A stretch of DNA of 64,000 nucleotides from Vanilla planifolia. Its lineage: Eukaryota > Streptophyta > Magnoliopsida > Asparagales > Orchidaceae. The stretch covers positions 1,971,271 through 2,035,270 of the forward strand of contig JAIUJO010000084.1 in NCBI GenBank assembly GCA_023846275.1. The letters are read 5' to 3'. Shown in pieces: positions 28,914-44,482 of this stretch. The translations under genes were made by a program, and so were the position numbers. The notes under the pieces are model-generated. The model saw only the letters and a list, made by a program, of their open reading frames with translations, was not told the DNA's origin and made no database searches. How positions within the stretch are numbered: position 1 is the stretch's first letter; each line of letters opens with the position of its first letter.

Positions 28914-31900
28914 TGCATGTGCTCACATGCATACAACCCACAAAACCATGCACATGCACACACATGTATGCACTCTCGCACAAAAAAGATACAAAAACAT
29001 GGCAAGTACACATGTGCACACACATGCACATGCAAACACAAACAAATGCACATGGACACACATTTGCATGCATGTTCACACACCTATAAACAAACATGCA
29101 TAGACATATATGATACATACATGAACAATAGATATATGACCACACACATGTATGTACACACAAGCACACATAAACACATAGACACATACACAAATGAACA
29201 AGCATATGTGCACACACACACACACAGTTGTTTGCATGCTTGCACACACAAACATGTAAATACACACACATGCATACACTCACACACAAGCATGCAAACA
29301 TACACACGTGTAGGCACATATGTACACACACACATGCATGCATGCACACACCTACACACATGCACAAAAACACATGCACATGCACATGCATGTATATGCA
29401 CTTGAAGAAATATGCACACACACAAGCATACATATTATAAAAAAATAGAGGCATGCACAGATGTGCCCACATGCACATACACACACGTGCACACATAGAC
29501 ACACAAATGCATATGCATGTATACAAACACAAGCAAACTCCTGCATAAACATGCACATGCTCATGCACACACATGCATACACACACTCATACACACACAA
29601 AAGCTCACAAACACACATGCACATGCACACACTCACACACAAACTCATACATACAAGTGCATAAAGTAGCACACATATGCACACACACACACGCTCAAAA
29701 ATACATACACAATCACACAAAAGAATACTCACTTGTGCAAGTAGACATGTACATGCACAAACACACACACACACATACACTCACACATGAACTCACAAAT
29801 GCATACACATACACGCACACACACTTACTTGCTCACATTCACAGTAGACACATGCATGCATAAGCACATATAAGCACACTCATACACATGTACACATGTA
29901 CACACACACACACACACTCTCCAACCTACACAAACTCATACACACACATGCACACACATACATGCATATGCACACACAAGCACACATACAGACACATGCA
30001 CACACATATGAACACCAGACCTTCACACATAGATACATGCACACATCATAAAACATATGCTTGAACACTCACAAACACATTTATAAAAACAACATATACA
30101 CACATGTCAATACGCACTCACATAAACATGCACACACACATCTACACATACACATGTACGCATAGACGTACAATCAAATGCATGCACACACACATGTGCT
30201 TGATGCATGCACTTATGCACATATATTCATTCATGCACACAATCACACGTAAACACCCACACACATGAACACGTACACACACACAAACACACTCCACACA
30301 CTTATGCACACACACCTATGCACATGCACACACACCCAGACATACATTTCCACACACACAAACACATATGCATTCATATGCACACGCACACACACAAACC
30401 CATACACATGTGTACACACACACGCATACATATGCATGCATAGATGCACTTGCATGTAGACATGCACACACATGTACACACATACACATGCATAGCTGCA
30501 TACACACTCAGATATGCACACACATGCACACAAATCCAACAACACATGCTGACACAAACATATGCACAAGCACAAACAAACATGCATGCATGCATGCACT
30601 CTCACACACACTCAAGAATGTGCACATATATGCATACACACACACACACACACGTACATACATCACACATAAATATGCATACTCATGCTTGTGCACACAC
30701 ACATTTGCATGAATGTACAAACATGCACATGCACACACACATGCACACACACTCATGCACACATGTGCACACACATACCCACACATACACATACACATAC
30801 ACAAACATGCAAATACACACATGCACACAAAAAGATTTGCTTAAAGACATGAACACATGAACCCATATATTCACCCAAGCACATAAAAGCACACACACTC
30901 ACATATGCACATGCAAACGCATGCATAAGTACACACACACAACCACATGCATGCATACATAATTGCACGTACACACACATAAATACACACAGACACACCT
31001 ATGCACACACATTCATGCACACACATTCAAACATAAAACACATCAACACATGGACAAACATACACACATACACACATGCACATTTAAACATGCACGTGCC
31101 CACACATACTAATACACACTAACATGTACACACATGTATGTACAAACACACACACACACATACATGCACAAACACATACATGGACAAACACTTATGTATA
31201 AGCACACAAGCACTCACATGCACACACACAAGCACACACTATCATGCTTACATGGACCCCTGCACACAAATGCACGCATCCATACACATGCATAGTTGCA
31301 CACATGCTCACACAAAGATATACACACATGCATGCACACACACACACACATGCATATACATACACGCACACATACTTGCATATGCACATGTATGCACACT
31401 CATGCATGTTCACACACACATACATAGATGCATAATCACACCCATAAGCTTGCATAGATATAAACACACTTACATGTAACACTCACAATGTAGACAGCAT
31501 ACACATGCATGCATGCACCCTCATATGCACACAAACACTCAAAAACATGCACATGCAAACAAACATACACACACATACACACGTACACACATGCATGCTT
31601 GCACAAACAGAGCACATGCACGCACCCAGACACATGCAAAAAGGAAAACACCTATATGGATGCACACATACATACATTCATATACATGCACACATTATAA
31701 CACACACACATAAACATGCTTAAAGACACACATATGCATACACACACATACATGCACACATTTGTACACATGTATGTGCATGCACAATATACACACATAA
31801 ACACACATGCACATATACATGTATGTATAAAACACATGCATATGCATACTCACCCACACACACACACACTTGGATGCATAGGCACTACACCCACACTCAC

Positions 31901-34900
31901 AACCATACATGCACACAAACAAAACACATGCACACACATGCATGCATGAATGACACACATGCTTGCAAGCACACATGCACACACATACACACACATGCTC
32001 ACACACACACCTTCATAAATCTATTCATGTACACACACAAACATGTAAAGGTGCACATACACATGCACATCCACACACATACACAGGAAAAAAATGATGC
32101 TCATGCACACATACTCATACACAAAGACATGCATACATAAATACACACATGTGCACATGCACACACATGCCAAATACACTCACACACTCATATACACACA
32201 TGCAAATACACACACGCATGCACACACATGCACATTCACACATGTGTGCACAAGAACAAACACATTCACAAACATATGCACATGAATACAGGCACACATA
32301 CATGCATGTGTGTGCATGCACACACACACACACATAAAAACATCCATGTAGACACACACATGCACACAAAAATAAAGACAAACAAACACAAAACTAGACA
32401 CACCCACAAACATGAACATAGACATGCACTTGTACACACAAATAAGTGTGCATGTGCAAACACACAAATACTTATGCATGCATGCACACACACAAATGAT
32501 TACATCTATACAACACACACACCCCACACGTGCGCATGCACTCACACATGAATGCATGTGCTTACACACATGAACCCACTCACAGACATGCTAATACATA
32601 CACACATTCTCATGCACGTAAACACACACACACATATACACATAAACGCATGCAAGCACACAACCATACAAACACATGTGTACAAACACGCTCGCACACA
32701 CACACATGCATGTAGAGAAACACACATGCACACACACACATGCAAGTGCACTCAGGAACATACACACACACAAACAGAAAAGCACACATGCAAACACACG
32801 CAAGCATACACACGCGCACATACAAAAACATGCAAACACACACACACATACACCCACGCTCATGCACAAATGCACACATGCATCCACATAGTAGAAACAT
32901 ATACATACCCACATGAGCACACTCATGTGCACTTACATATACACATGCACATAAACAAGCACAAAAACACACATATAAAAACAGACACACATGCATGTGC
33001 ACACCCACAAAGACACACTGGCATACACACACACATGAAATTGAATGCACACAAATATGCACTAACATATGCACTCATATAGATTCAAAGGTGCACACAC
33101 TTGTGCACAAACATGCACATACCCACACTCACACACACCCACATCTACACACATATACACATACATATACATGCACATGCAAACAAAAACACACATGCAC
33201 AAGCATGCACATGCATATGCAAACACAAGCTCATGAATATGCATTCACACTGACACTTAGAAACATGCACATATGTGCATGTGCACACAAATCCACACAC
33301 ACATGCACACACTTTTACACACACACACACCCATACACACTCATAGATGTACACAAATGCACACCCATACATACATACACATGCATGCATGCATGCACAC
33401 ATATACACACATGCATGAACATTCTCACAAAGATGCTGATACACACTCAAACAGATGCTCACATAACACACACACATGCACACAGCCACAAACATGCACA
33501 TTCACACACAAGCATATACATGGACACATAGACCAATACTCACACACATGTGCACGCACACACGTGCATGCATGTACACATGCAAGCATGTGCTTAACAA
33601 GCTCAAATACATATACACACATGAAAGAATGTACAACAACACACACCCACAAACACACACATCCACACAATTAAAGACAAAAAGATGTAAATGCACACAC
33701 AAACCCAAACACATGCACAGACACATGCTTATGCTCATGCACACACATGAACACACATGCTAATGCACAAAACAACAAAAGTAAATGCACATATATGCAC
33801 ACACATGCAAATATGTATATTCATATACACATGCACATACATATGCATAGACACACTTAAACACACACATGCATGCATAGGCACTCACATATGCACATGC
33901 ATGCACATTCAAGCACACCCACACACACACACACATGCACGCACATGTATGCTCAAGCAAAAACCCATATGCACACACATACATACACATATATATAGAA
34001 GCATAATCATGTAAAAGTACAAACACACACGTACACACATACACAAAAACATAATCACATATATACACATGCACACATAGAAATGCACCCACACATAGAC
34101 ACACACACACATGCAAGAACATAAATGTATGCACTTGAATGCACACACGCATGCACTCACACACATACTTGCATGCTCACATACACGCATAAACAACTGC
34201 ATACACACACAAGTGAGAATGTAAACGCACACACAAGCACATACATAAAAGTACACAAGCTCAAACACATGCATACAAACACACACACACACAAACATAT
34301 GGACACACTTGCACATATACTTACAAATACACCTACACAAATATTCATATGGATAAACATATGCATATAAATGAGCACACACACAAGTACGACAATAGCA
34401 CTCACAAATGCACACTTATACACACACGTCGACACTTATACAAAGACATGTGCATGTATGCATGTGCACATGCACTCACATTCACACACAATTCCCCACA
34501 CATAAGCTTACACACACACATGCACACACACATACACATAGTCATGCATGCACACATGCACATGCATACTCATGCACACATGCACATGTTGATACACATT
34601 GTAGAGGCTCACAAGCACATGCTCAAGCATGAGCACATGCAAATACAAACACTTACACATACGCATGTACACATTTTTACAAACATAGAAGAAAATATAC
34701 ACACATGAGTGCATATTCATGCACATATGCACATGCACATACAAACACACACATACACACACACGCACACTCGAGCAAGTACACATATATGCATAAATAT
34801 ATGCTCATATGCACATATACAACTGCATATACAGTTGTACACAGACACACACACACATATAGTTACATCTGAATGCACACATGCATGCATACACACATGC

Positions 34901-35140
34901 ATATCCACACATATGCACAAGTACACATAGATACACATGCATACAAGCATGTGTAAATATAGATGCACACATGCACACGTAATCCATATGCATGCACACA
35001 TGTACACACACATGCATCTAAGCATACACAAACGCACATGAGCACCACAAAAAGTATCTACATAGATGCAAAAAAGTGTACATGCACACACAAACAATGT
35101 GAACACACTTACCCACACATACACACACACATACACAAAC

Positions 35141-35200
35141 ACGTACACATACACATACACGTACACATACACATACACATACATATACACATACACACAC
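35141..35200 (+). repeat. (TACACA)n hexamer run
   Basis: About ten units of TACACA lie here with a few CGTACA and TATACA variants. It is more regular than the surroundings and similar to the run at 1,953-1,992. Confidence 0.78.
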
Positions 35201-38200
35201 ATGCACACAAAAACACACACTTACACACACTCATACACACAAGCACACATGCACCAAAATGCAAACACAAATGCACACAGACACATATGCATGCACACAT
35301 ATGTACTCCCATGGACACATATGCATTACATGCATACCACAAGCACACACACAAACATGCACACAATCACACAAAAGGCACACTCACACACACACATGCA
35401 TGTACATATGTAGTGTGAACACACACACAAAAACTACACAGAGACACATTCACATAATCACCACATGCACACATGCACACACACACACATGCACACAGAT
35501 ACACACATGCACAAGCACACATGTACAAATGCATGCACATATGCACACACACATGCATGCATGCATATACATAGACACATTTTGACACATGCTTGCATGC
35601 ACATGCTCATGCACACATAGACAAGCACACAAACACAATGCAGATGCACACACACATACACACATATGCACATGCATATTGACATGCAACTACAAAGACA
35701 CTTACACGTGGACACACACACACATGCGTGATCATATGTATTCTCACATAAGTGTAAATACATGAATAGGTACATAAACACATACAGATGCACAAAACAC
35801 AGACATAGGATCTCAAAAAAAACACACACACACACACATAAAAATACATAAGTACATCAAGTGGTGCACACCTAAACACATACACATATATGCATGCATG
35901 CACGCACATACACATTCACATGAATGCATGCTTGTATACACACACACATGCACTCCCACACATTCCTATGCATACACACACATGAACACACACAACTGTG
36001 TGTGCACCCACACACACATATACACACAAACACATATATAAAGGTATACACACACAAATATGCACACATGCACACCCATGGACATGCACACACACACAAA
36101 GACAAGCATACATGCACACATGCATGTGCATAGCCAATCACATATAACTACACACACATGTAATGACACACATATGCATACATGCACCCATAAAATATCA
36201 CATGCATGCACGTACATGCATACATGAACACGTGCATTCAAACACCCTCACAACATACATGCACATAGATGTGTGCACACACATAAGCACATGCATATGC
36301 ACACACATACACAAGAAAGAACATGCACACAAATGCATGAAAAACACACACACACATGTAATTACAAGCAAGTGCAAGCATGCACACACACACACACAAG
36401 CACATAGAAGATCATGCACACATAAACACACACACACACACACGTATGTAAGCAAGCACACACACAAGAAACATACATACAAACATGCATGTCGACACAC
36501 ACAGACACACACACACACTTGCTCACATGTACACACACATGCATACAAACATGCTCAAATGCACAAACATATATGCACACACACATGCATGTGTACACAC
36601 AAACATGCACACACACCCACACAGATTGATGCCCACTCACACATGAACACATACACACCCATATGCACACAAACAAACATAATGACATATGCACACATAT
36701 ACACATGCACATGCACACTTAAACACCCATAAGTATACACACCCATACACATGCACATGCACATACACATGCACATGCACACACACACACACATAGTCGC
36801 ATGCACATGCAGATAGACACCAGTGCACATTCAAACACATGCTTGTACGCACTCACGCACACTTGCATGTACATGCAGATGTATATGCACACACATACAC
36901 AAATGCATGCACATGCACACCCACATTCTTGCCCACATGCTCCCACACACACAACAAACATGCTCGTACACACACATATGTGCATACACATATGCACCCA
37001 TGCATATACACACACATGCATATGCCCATGCACATAGCTATGCATACACACACAAATGCAAAAGCACATGAAAAAATACACATGCATATGCACACCTATA
37101 CACACACACACACATACTCACTTGTACATGCACTCACATGTACACACAAGTATAGACACACAGATGCACACACACTTGTATACACATATGGATGCACACA
37201 TGCAAGTAACTTTAGATTGACACATCCCACTCAAGCACACATACACACACACATGCACATGCACACACAAACGTACATGCACAAGTATGCACAAATATAC
37301 ACACACACACATATACATGCTCACACACATACCAACACATATATGCACATTAACACACACATATGCACAAACACACACACACATACACATGCTCTCTTGC
37401 ACACACAAATGCAAAGACACACAAACATATAAGCACATGCACACACACGCAATGCACCCATATAATTACATGCACACACACACACATAAAAGCAAACAAA
37501 CTTTTGCATACTCATATACAAGCACAAATGTAAAAATACAGACACATGTATGCACATGTGCACATACAAAAAAAAGTTCACACTCATATGCATAAATACA
37601 AAATTGTATACACACATACATACATACATGCATGTGCAAATGTATGCATGCACATGCACAAATATAGGCACACATAGGCACACACACACACACACACACT
37701 TGCACATATAAAAGTTTGTACATACACACATGCACATTCACATGCACACACACACACATAAGCACACACATGTGCACACACATGCACACACACTTATGCA
37801 CATCCATGCACATACAAGCATGCACATCTATACACCTGTACACATATAGATGCACATATGCTCACACACACATACATGATATATGCACACATGAATATGT
37901 ACAATGGAAATCACACTCATGCACACACACATGCACCCCATGCACACCACCAAAAACACATACAGTCATACGCACCTATACACATAAATGCATGCACACA
38001 CACAAACATATATAGACACATATCAATACCTTATACAGATGCACACACACACACAAATGGATGCGCATGCCCACACACATAAACCCACACACACATAAAC
38101 ACACACATAGATGCACATATATGTATGTACATGAATGCATGTGCCCAACCATACATACAAATGCACACACATGCACCAACATAGATATATGAATGCACAC

Positions 38201-38950
38201 ATATACACTCAAAAACACACACATACACAAACACACATGTACATACACATTAGCACACACATATACATGCAAACACACAGAAGCATACACATAGGTGCAT
38301 GTGCACAAACATGCACACACATCCACACACACCCATGCTAGCATAGCACAAACACACATGAACCTACACATGCACACACACAAACACTTACATGCACACA
38401 CATTCAGAAGCATGCACATACAAACTCTCACACATGTACACACACAAATAGCCACAAACAAAAACATACATATAGCACTACACACACATGAATGCATGCG
38501 TATGCACACATGAATCCACCCAAACACATAATAGCGTACTTACACACATGTGCACTCACACAAGCACACACCCAGACACCCACACCAACACCCACATACT
38601 CACCCATAGATGCATATGTAGAGGTATGCACACACACATGTAAACACTTGTACACATATGCACATATACATGCAAATGTAGCCACACACACTCATGCAAG
38701 CACCCATAGAAGCACTCACAAACACATTAACACAAATGAACATGCACACATATATACATGCATGCACACATAAACACACACATGCATCCATATAATTGTA
38801 TGCACACTTGCACAAACAAAAATGCACACACAACACACACACACATACATAGACATTCTCACTGATGCACACAAATGCACATGCACACACACACCCACAC
38901 ACATAGGCTTACATAGATGCACACAAACATAATAACACATGCACACATAA

Positions 38951-41035
38951 CATGGACAAACTAAGGATTTGTTAACCTCTACTTAGGTTAAACTTTCAAA
39001 AATCCTTAAAAGAAGACTTTCTTAATGAAAAAATCTTCCATGTCATAAAGTAAAATTATTATCATGTGATGTAAGACATTTTTGACTACTATCCTTAATC
39101 ACGTATAAAAATAAAACATATGTATTATCTTCTTATATCTATTGAAAGGTAAAACATTATCTTTACTAATAGTAATTTTATTTTTATTAAATATTAAAAT
39201 TTGAATCACATAATCAGCTAATACAAAGAAGATTATATATTAAATGTTGTAAAGAATAACCTTTCTTGTAGAAGTATGTGAGTTGCTCATGGTTCCAATT
39301 TGAATTGTCTTCTTTTTGGAGTTATCACTAAGAGAAACTTCATCACCATCATAAGACTTCAAGTGGATGAATAAAGATTCATCTCTAGTCATGTCTTTCA
39401 AGTATTCACTATCCAAGTACCACATACCTTCCCCGATCTTTAAAGGAAGGCATGCATATAAAACAAAACAAACATTAGTTTTTGGGACCCAAACCATCTT
39501 GGATCTACATGTCTTAACTTGAATATTAATTAAACTATTCATTCTAATCTATAAAAATTTTGAAGATTTATTATAAATAATATTTATAAATTTCTAATAG
39601 AAAGAAATATGTCAAATTATCATGCAAAAATTATAAATTACATTTAAAGCAAAATAATATGTAACATTTCTTACATAACCAATCTGATGAAAAGAAGTCG
39701 TACAATGAACATGTAAATTTTTTAAATCATTTAATTCTCTAACTAAGCATGTCTTCGATAATAATAGAGGTTTTTTCATTTCTCTTAATTTTAATCTCAT
39801 GCAAATGGTTAGCATTCAACTCATTCAAATCTTCACACAAGCCTAGATAGTTTTTATACTCTTCTTTTAATTGAAGATATTTAGAAGCAAATTTTTTGTA
39901 CTTCATAAAAACATTAATATACTATTCTTCATAATCAACCATAGAATAAGATGACAAAAAGGAGAAAGAAGAATATACCTCATCATTTAATGATGTGACA
40001 GGAACACTATCTTATGTCATAAGACAAATCAAACTTTCTTTATCTTCATCACTAGAAGAAGAACAATTTGAATCATCCCATGATATCTTCATAGCTTTCT
40101 TCTTCTTTTTTGCTTTTTAAAACTTCTTAACACTCTCATTATGGTGGAGACAATTGAGTCATGTATACCTAAGTAATTTGCATTCATAACAAATTGTTTC
40201 TTCATGAGAAACCGTCTTTCCCTTTTATTTCTTATTGTTATCAAATCATTTACTTGTCTTTCGTTTATTATATAATCTAGATAAAGCTTTTGAAATAAAA
40301 GTTACCTCACTTAAGATGGAGAAATCTAAGTCTATATAACAATCAACTATAAAAGCAATCATTTCTTCCTTCTTATTTTTCTTTTCTTTTTAGTCACAAG
40401 TTCTTCATCCCTTCTCCTATAAGCACAACTTCATTTGTTAAGAGCTCCCCAGTAACTTATATAAAGATAGTCAAACTATTTCATATTATTTTTAATGTCT
40501 TCACTAATGGATCATGTTATTGAGAAAGAACTTGAAGAATCTTGCACACTTTTTCCCAAATAGAAAACTCTTTACCAAGATTAGATAAACCATTAATAAT
40601 ATTTATAAATCTTATAAACATAACTTTAATCCTCTTATTCATACTCATCTAAAATAATTTATTCTCATGAACATGCATATTGATTTTAGTCTACTTAACT
40701 TGAGAAGTACATTTATAAGTAACTTCAAGTTTAGACCAAATCTCATGTAAGATTTTTAAGTTCATGATTTGGTTATATTGGGAAGCACTTAAATCATGAT
40801 GCAAAATATTCAGTGTGAGAATTTACATGTACTCTATGTTTCTCTTTTGGAGTGAGTTCACCTAATAGTTTTCTCACTTTTTTCTCCACCAATAGTCTTA
40901 GTTAAAACTCAAATGTATTTTCAATAGTATCTCAAATTTTTTAATCAATGGATTTTAAAAGCAAATGCATAAGATTTTTTCAATAAAGATAAAACTCACC
41001 TTTAAACAAAGGTGGTAGAAGTGACGAAGCTCATG
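38951..41035 (-). mobile_element. Fossil B: partial Ty1/copia (Sirevirus-like) retrotransposon
   Basis: A minus-strand fragment keeping gag, protease and the beginning of the integrase region, with no LTR, RT or RNase H. From the right there is a gag core (IWSKLEVTYK near 40,715-40,745), a DDSN-then-SSSSDEDKESLICLMT stretch near 40,010-40,080 typical of Sirevirus gag, and WVPK plus MWYLDSEYLKDMTRDESLF of the protease at 39,240-39,542. Its left 200 bases resemble 60,141-60,325 and its right 320 bases resemble 60,341-60,655 in fossil C. It is broken many times. Its right edge is the same CA junction as in fossil C. Confidence 0.85.
39240..40760 (-). pseudogene. Fossil B gag and protease remnants
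   Basis: The gag core, the acidic Ser/Glu/Asp-rich tail and the WYLDS protease region lie in the expected order on the minus strand. An MVWVPKTN step and an LSDNSKKK step near 39,330-39,510 match the Sirevirus gag-protease linker and protease. Reading is interrupted repeatedly. No function is expected. Confidence 0.8.
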
Positions 41036-44000
41036 CAAGTGCACACACATATGCACACACATACACACATACATAGCTGTATACAAATGTAAATGCATGC
41101 ACACCAACAAACACATGCCTGTAGACACACACATGTATATACACACATGCAAATACATACACACAAACATGTAAATGCATACACATGAACACACACATAC
41201 ACACACATACAAACACACACTTTCACACATAGACACATGTAGACACACAAATACATACATACACATATGCACACACCTACACTCACTCATACACGTAATC
41301 ACATATCGACATATACGCACACAAACACATGCATATACACATGCCCATGCACAAAAACATCCACAACAAAAAATGCTCACACACTCTTCTACACGTACAT
41401 ACAAGCACACATATGCATGCAAAAACACATGCAAATTTAAATGTAGATATGCACACATGCACACGCACAAGCACACTCATGAGCACACACACACATTCAC
41501 ACACTAATGCATGAACACATACACTCGCATCAAGATGACACAAAGACTTGCTCGTACACATGCACTTGCACACATGCATAGAGAAACATACACGGATAGT
41601 TGCACATGCACACATACTCACAAATGTATACATGCACACACACATACACACATTCGCACATGCACACATATGCATAAACTCATGGACATGCACATGCACA
41701 TGTCCACTCATAAGCTTGCAAACACATAGACATATATCCACAAGCACAAGCACATGCACACATGCATGCATGCATGCACATACGCATGCATTCATACAAA
41801 CACACACATTTGAACACACATGCATGCACAAGAAAATATAGAAACATGTATGCACATATGCAAGAATACATGTAAGCACACATGTGCATATATATACATA
41901 GACATATGCATTCATGTATGCAAATACACACGCATGCAAACATGCACATGCACCCACACACACATGAACACACATGCACACACAGTCACATCCACACATT
42001 TGTGTGCTTACTCACACCCACAGGCACACACAAATAGGTATGTATGAATGCACAGACATGCACATGCACACACACTAAAACACACAAAGATATGTGGGTG
42101 TGCACACACACCCATACATGCTTACATGCATCAACAAACACACAAACACTAACATACTCATGCCTCTATAGACATGCATGAACACATGCATACACAAGGA
42201 TACACATGCACATGCACAAACTTGCACACATAAAAACATATACAAATGCAAGCACAAATGACACGCACTTAGACACACACATGCACACATGTAGGAGCAT
42301 AGCTCTATACACCTATGCACACACATATGCACGAAAGCACCACAAACACAGACATATATAAAAACATACAAGAACACATATACACGTATAAGCACACATA
42401 CAAACAAACATAAGGATACACACATGCATGCATGCACACACATGTAGGAACATGCACTTACACATACACACACCCACATCCAAACACATGCACACATGCA
42501 CATATAGTACACATAAATATGCACAAAGATGCCTTTGCAAGTGCACACTCATGCACTCTTACACACATACACAAACATAGATGCACACACGCATACACAT
42601 GCACTCATATGCACATAGACATAGACACATACACAAACAAACACATGAACAAACAAACATACATGCACATGCACACCCACACATAAATAGATTCACATTT
42701 GCAACACATGAATGCACCTATACACACAAGTACACACACACACATGCACACGTACACCCTACACGTGCATGTGTACACACACACATGTTCATGGGAACAA
42801 ACACATGTACCGACACACATGCACACAAACATGCTCCCATACATTCATAGATGCGCACACACAGACACCCATGCACTCATATGCATAAAAACTCACACTT
42901 ATGCACACACGCACATACAGACATGCACATACATGCACACACACATATGCATACATGATTGCAAACACACACATATGCACTCGTACACCTTTGTGTGTGC
43001 TAGTGGGACATACACATGCACACACATATGCATACACACACACACATACAAGTACACACACTCACAAATACAAAAACATACAAACACATGCAAAAAAGCA
43101 CACACTCACACACACATGTTCACACATGCATATGCACAAGCACAATCACATACATGCATATGCACACATGCACACACACACACACACTCACACATAGACC
43201 CACACATAAACATGTGCCCACATGTACACACAATTGCACAAGAACACACACGCACTCACGTACACACACACACGCACATGCTAAGACACATGAACACACA
43301 CCCACAGACAAACATGTACATGTATGCATAATCACCCACACAAACACACATGGATTTTCACACACACATACATTGACACACATCCTTCAAACATAAACTC
43401 ACACGCTAAAACACACATGCATGCACAAGCACACACATACCCACCAAGACACTTATGCACACACACTTGTGCATGAATGCATACAAATACTCATAAACAC
43501 ACATACACAAATGTATATGGATAGCCACACACACACTCACGAGAAAACACACACGTACCAACTCACTCTCGCACATAAAGGAGCACAAACGCACTCACAC
43601 TTGTACAGAAATGTAAAAATATGCTTAAGCACATTCATACACATGCACACACACACACATGTGCAAACACACAAAGGCACTTGCTTGTAAACACACACAC
43701 ATATATGCACATGCATGTGCAAACATGTAAGCACACACACACACATGCACACTTATGAACATACATACACAGTATAGAAACACACACACTCACATGCACA
43801 TGCACACAAACACTTTCAAACATACACACGTGTACTCACACATACATGCCCTCATGTATGCATACACACACACACGTACATGCTCAAATACTCACACACA
43901 AGAACACATGCAAACACACAAATACATACACACAAACACACACACATGTATGCACACACACAAATCTATACAATCATATGCAAGCACAGCACATATACAA

Positions 44001-44482
44001 ACCTACACACATACCTCAGACACACTCATAATGACAAGCACACATGTACTGGCATACATGCACACATAAAAACCCACACACAGGGACACATGCATACTTA
44101 TAGATGTACATGTGCACACACACATAGGTATGCACACCCATATGCATGACCACACACTCACACACAAACATACACACATGCACTCACACACAACAACACA
44201 CACACACACAAAGAAATAAGCACGAAAACACAAATGCACACAACACATGCACACAGAAAAGAACATGCACACCTAAACATGCATACACATATGTGCGTGC
44301 ACTCACACATACACACATATACACATAGCCACACAACCATACAAATATAGGCACATGCACACATAAAACACACAAACACGTGTGCACATGCACATAAATG
44401 CATACATACATGCACATGCACAAATACACGCATGCATTAACACACCCATACGTGCACACCTACACACCCATACATGTAGTTA
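40717..44482 (+). repeat. Segmental duplication, copy 1 (partner 60,341-64,000)
   Basis: This segment crosses from fossil B into CA block 3 and matches 60,341-64,000 in order. At the junction, 40,980-41,045 and 60,601-60,666 differ at only 4 of about 66 bases by eye. Further ordered landmarks are ACATGACA(C/T)GCACTTAGACACAC (42,25x and 61,81x), AACATGTACATGTATGCATAATCACCCA (43,31x and 62,78x), AACACACAAAGGCACTTGCTTG (about 43,666 and 63,128), AGCCACACAACCATACAAATATA (44,327 and 63,837) and CACCCATACGT ending in TGTAGTT (44,482 and 64,000). The offset runs from about 19,624 to 19,518. Copy 2 is cut by the window end, so the true length is unknown. Confidence 0.85.

Larger units (their letters stand above)
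25294..38950 (+). repeat. CA-rich degenerate repeat block 2
   Basis: The composition and polarity match block 1: AC-rich + strand, CA/ACATGC hexamer mix, short pure (CA)n runs. It starts at the outer end of the fossil A LTR and ends inside the integrase-side edge of fossil B. It contains a perfect TA run (28,858-28,910) and a regular hexamer run (35,141-35,200). An AGCC..ACATGTAATGACAC..TGCACCCATAAA string at 36,133-36,193 resembles one at 51,621-51,690, but colinearity beyond that is weak. The 338-codon open frame on minus at 25,424-26,440 is a composition artefact (Cys/Val/Met-rich). Confidence 0.92.

Noticed and set aside
36133-36193. Match to 51,621-51,690 suggesting a block 2 to block 3 duplication
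   Set aside because: One landmark string agrees, but flanking order could not be followed, so chance in simple sequence is not excluded.
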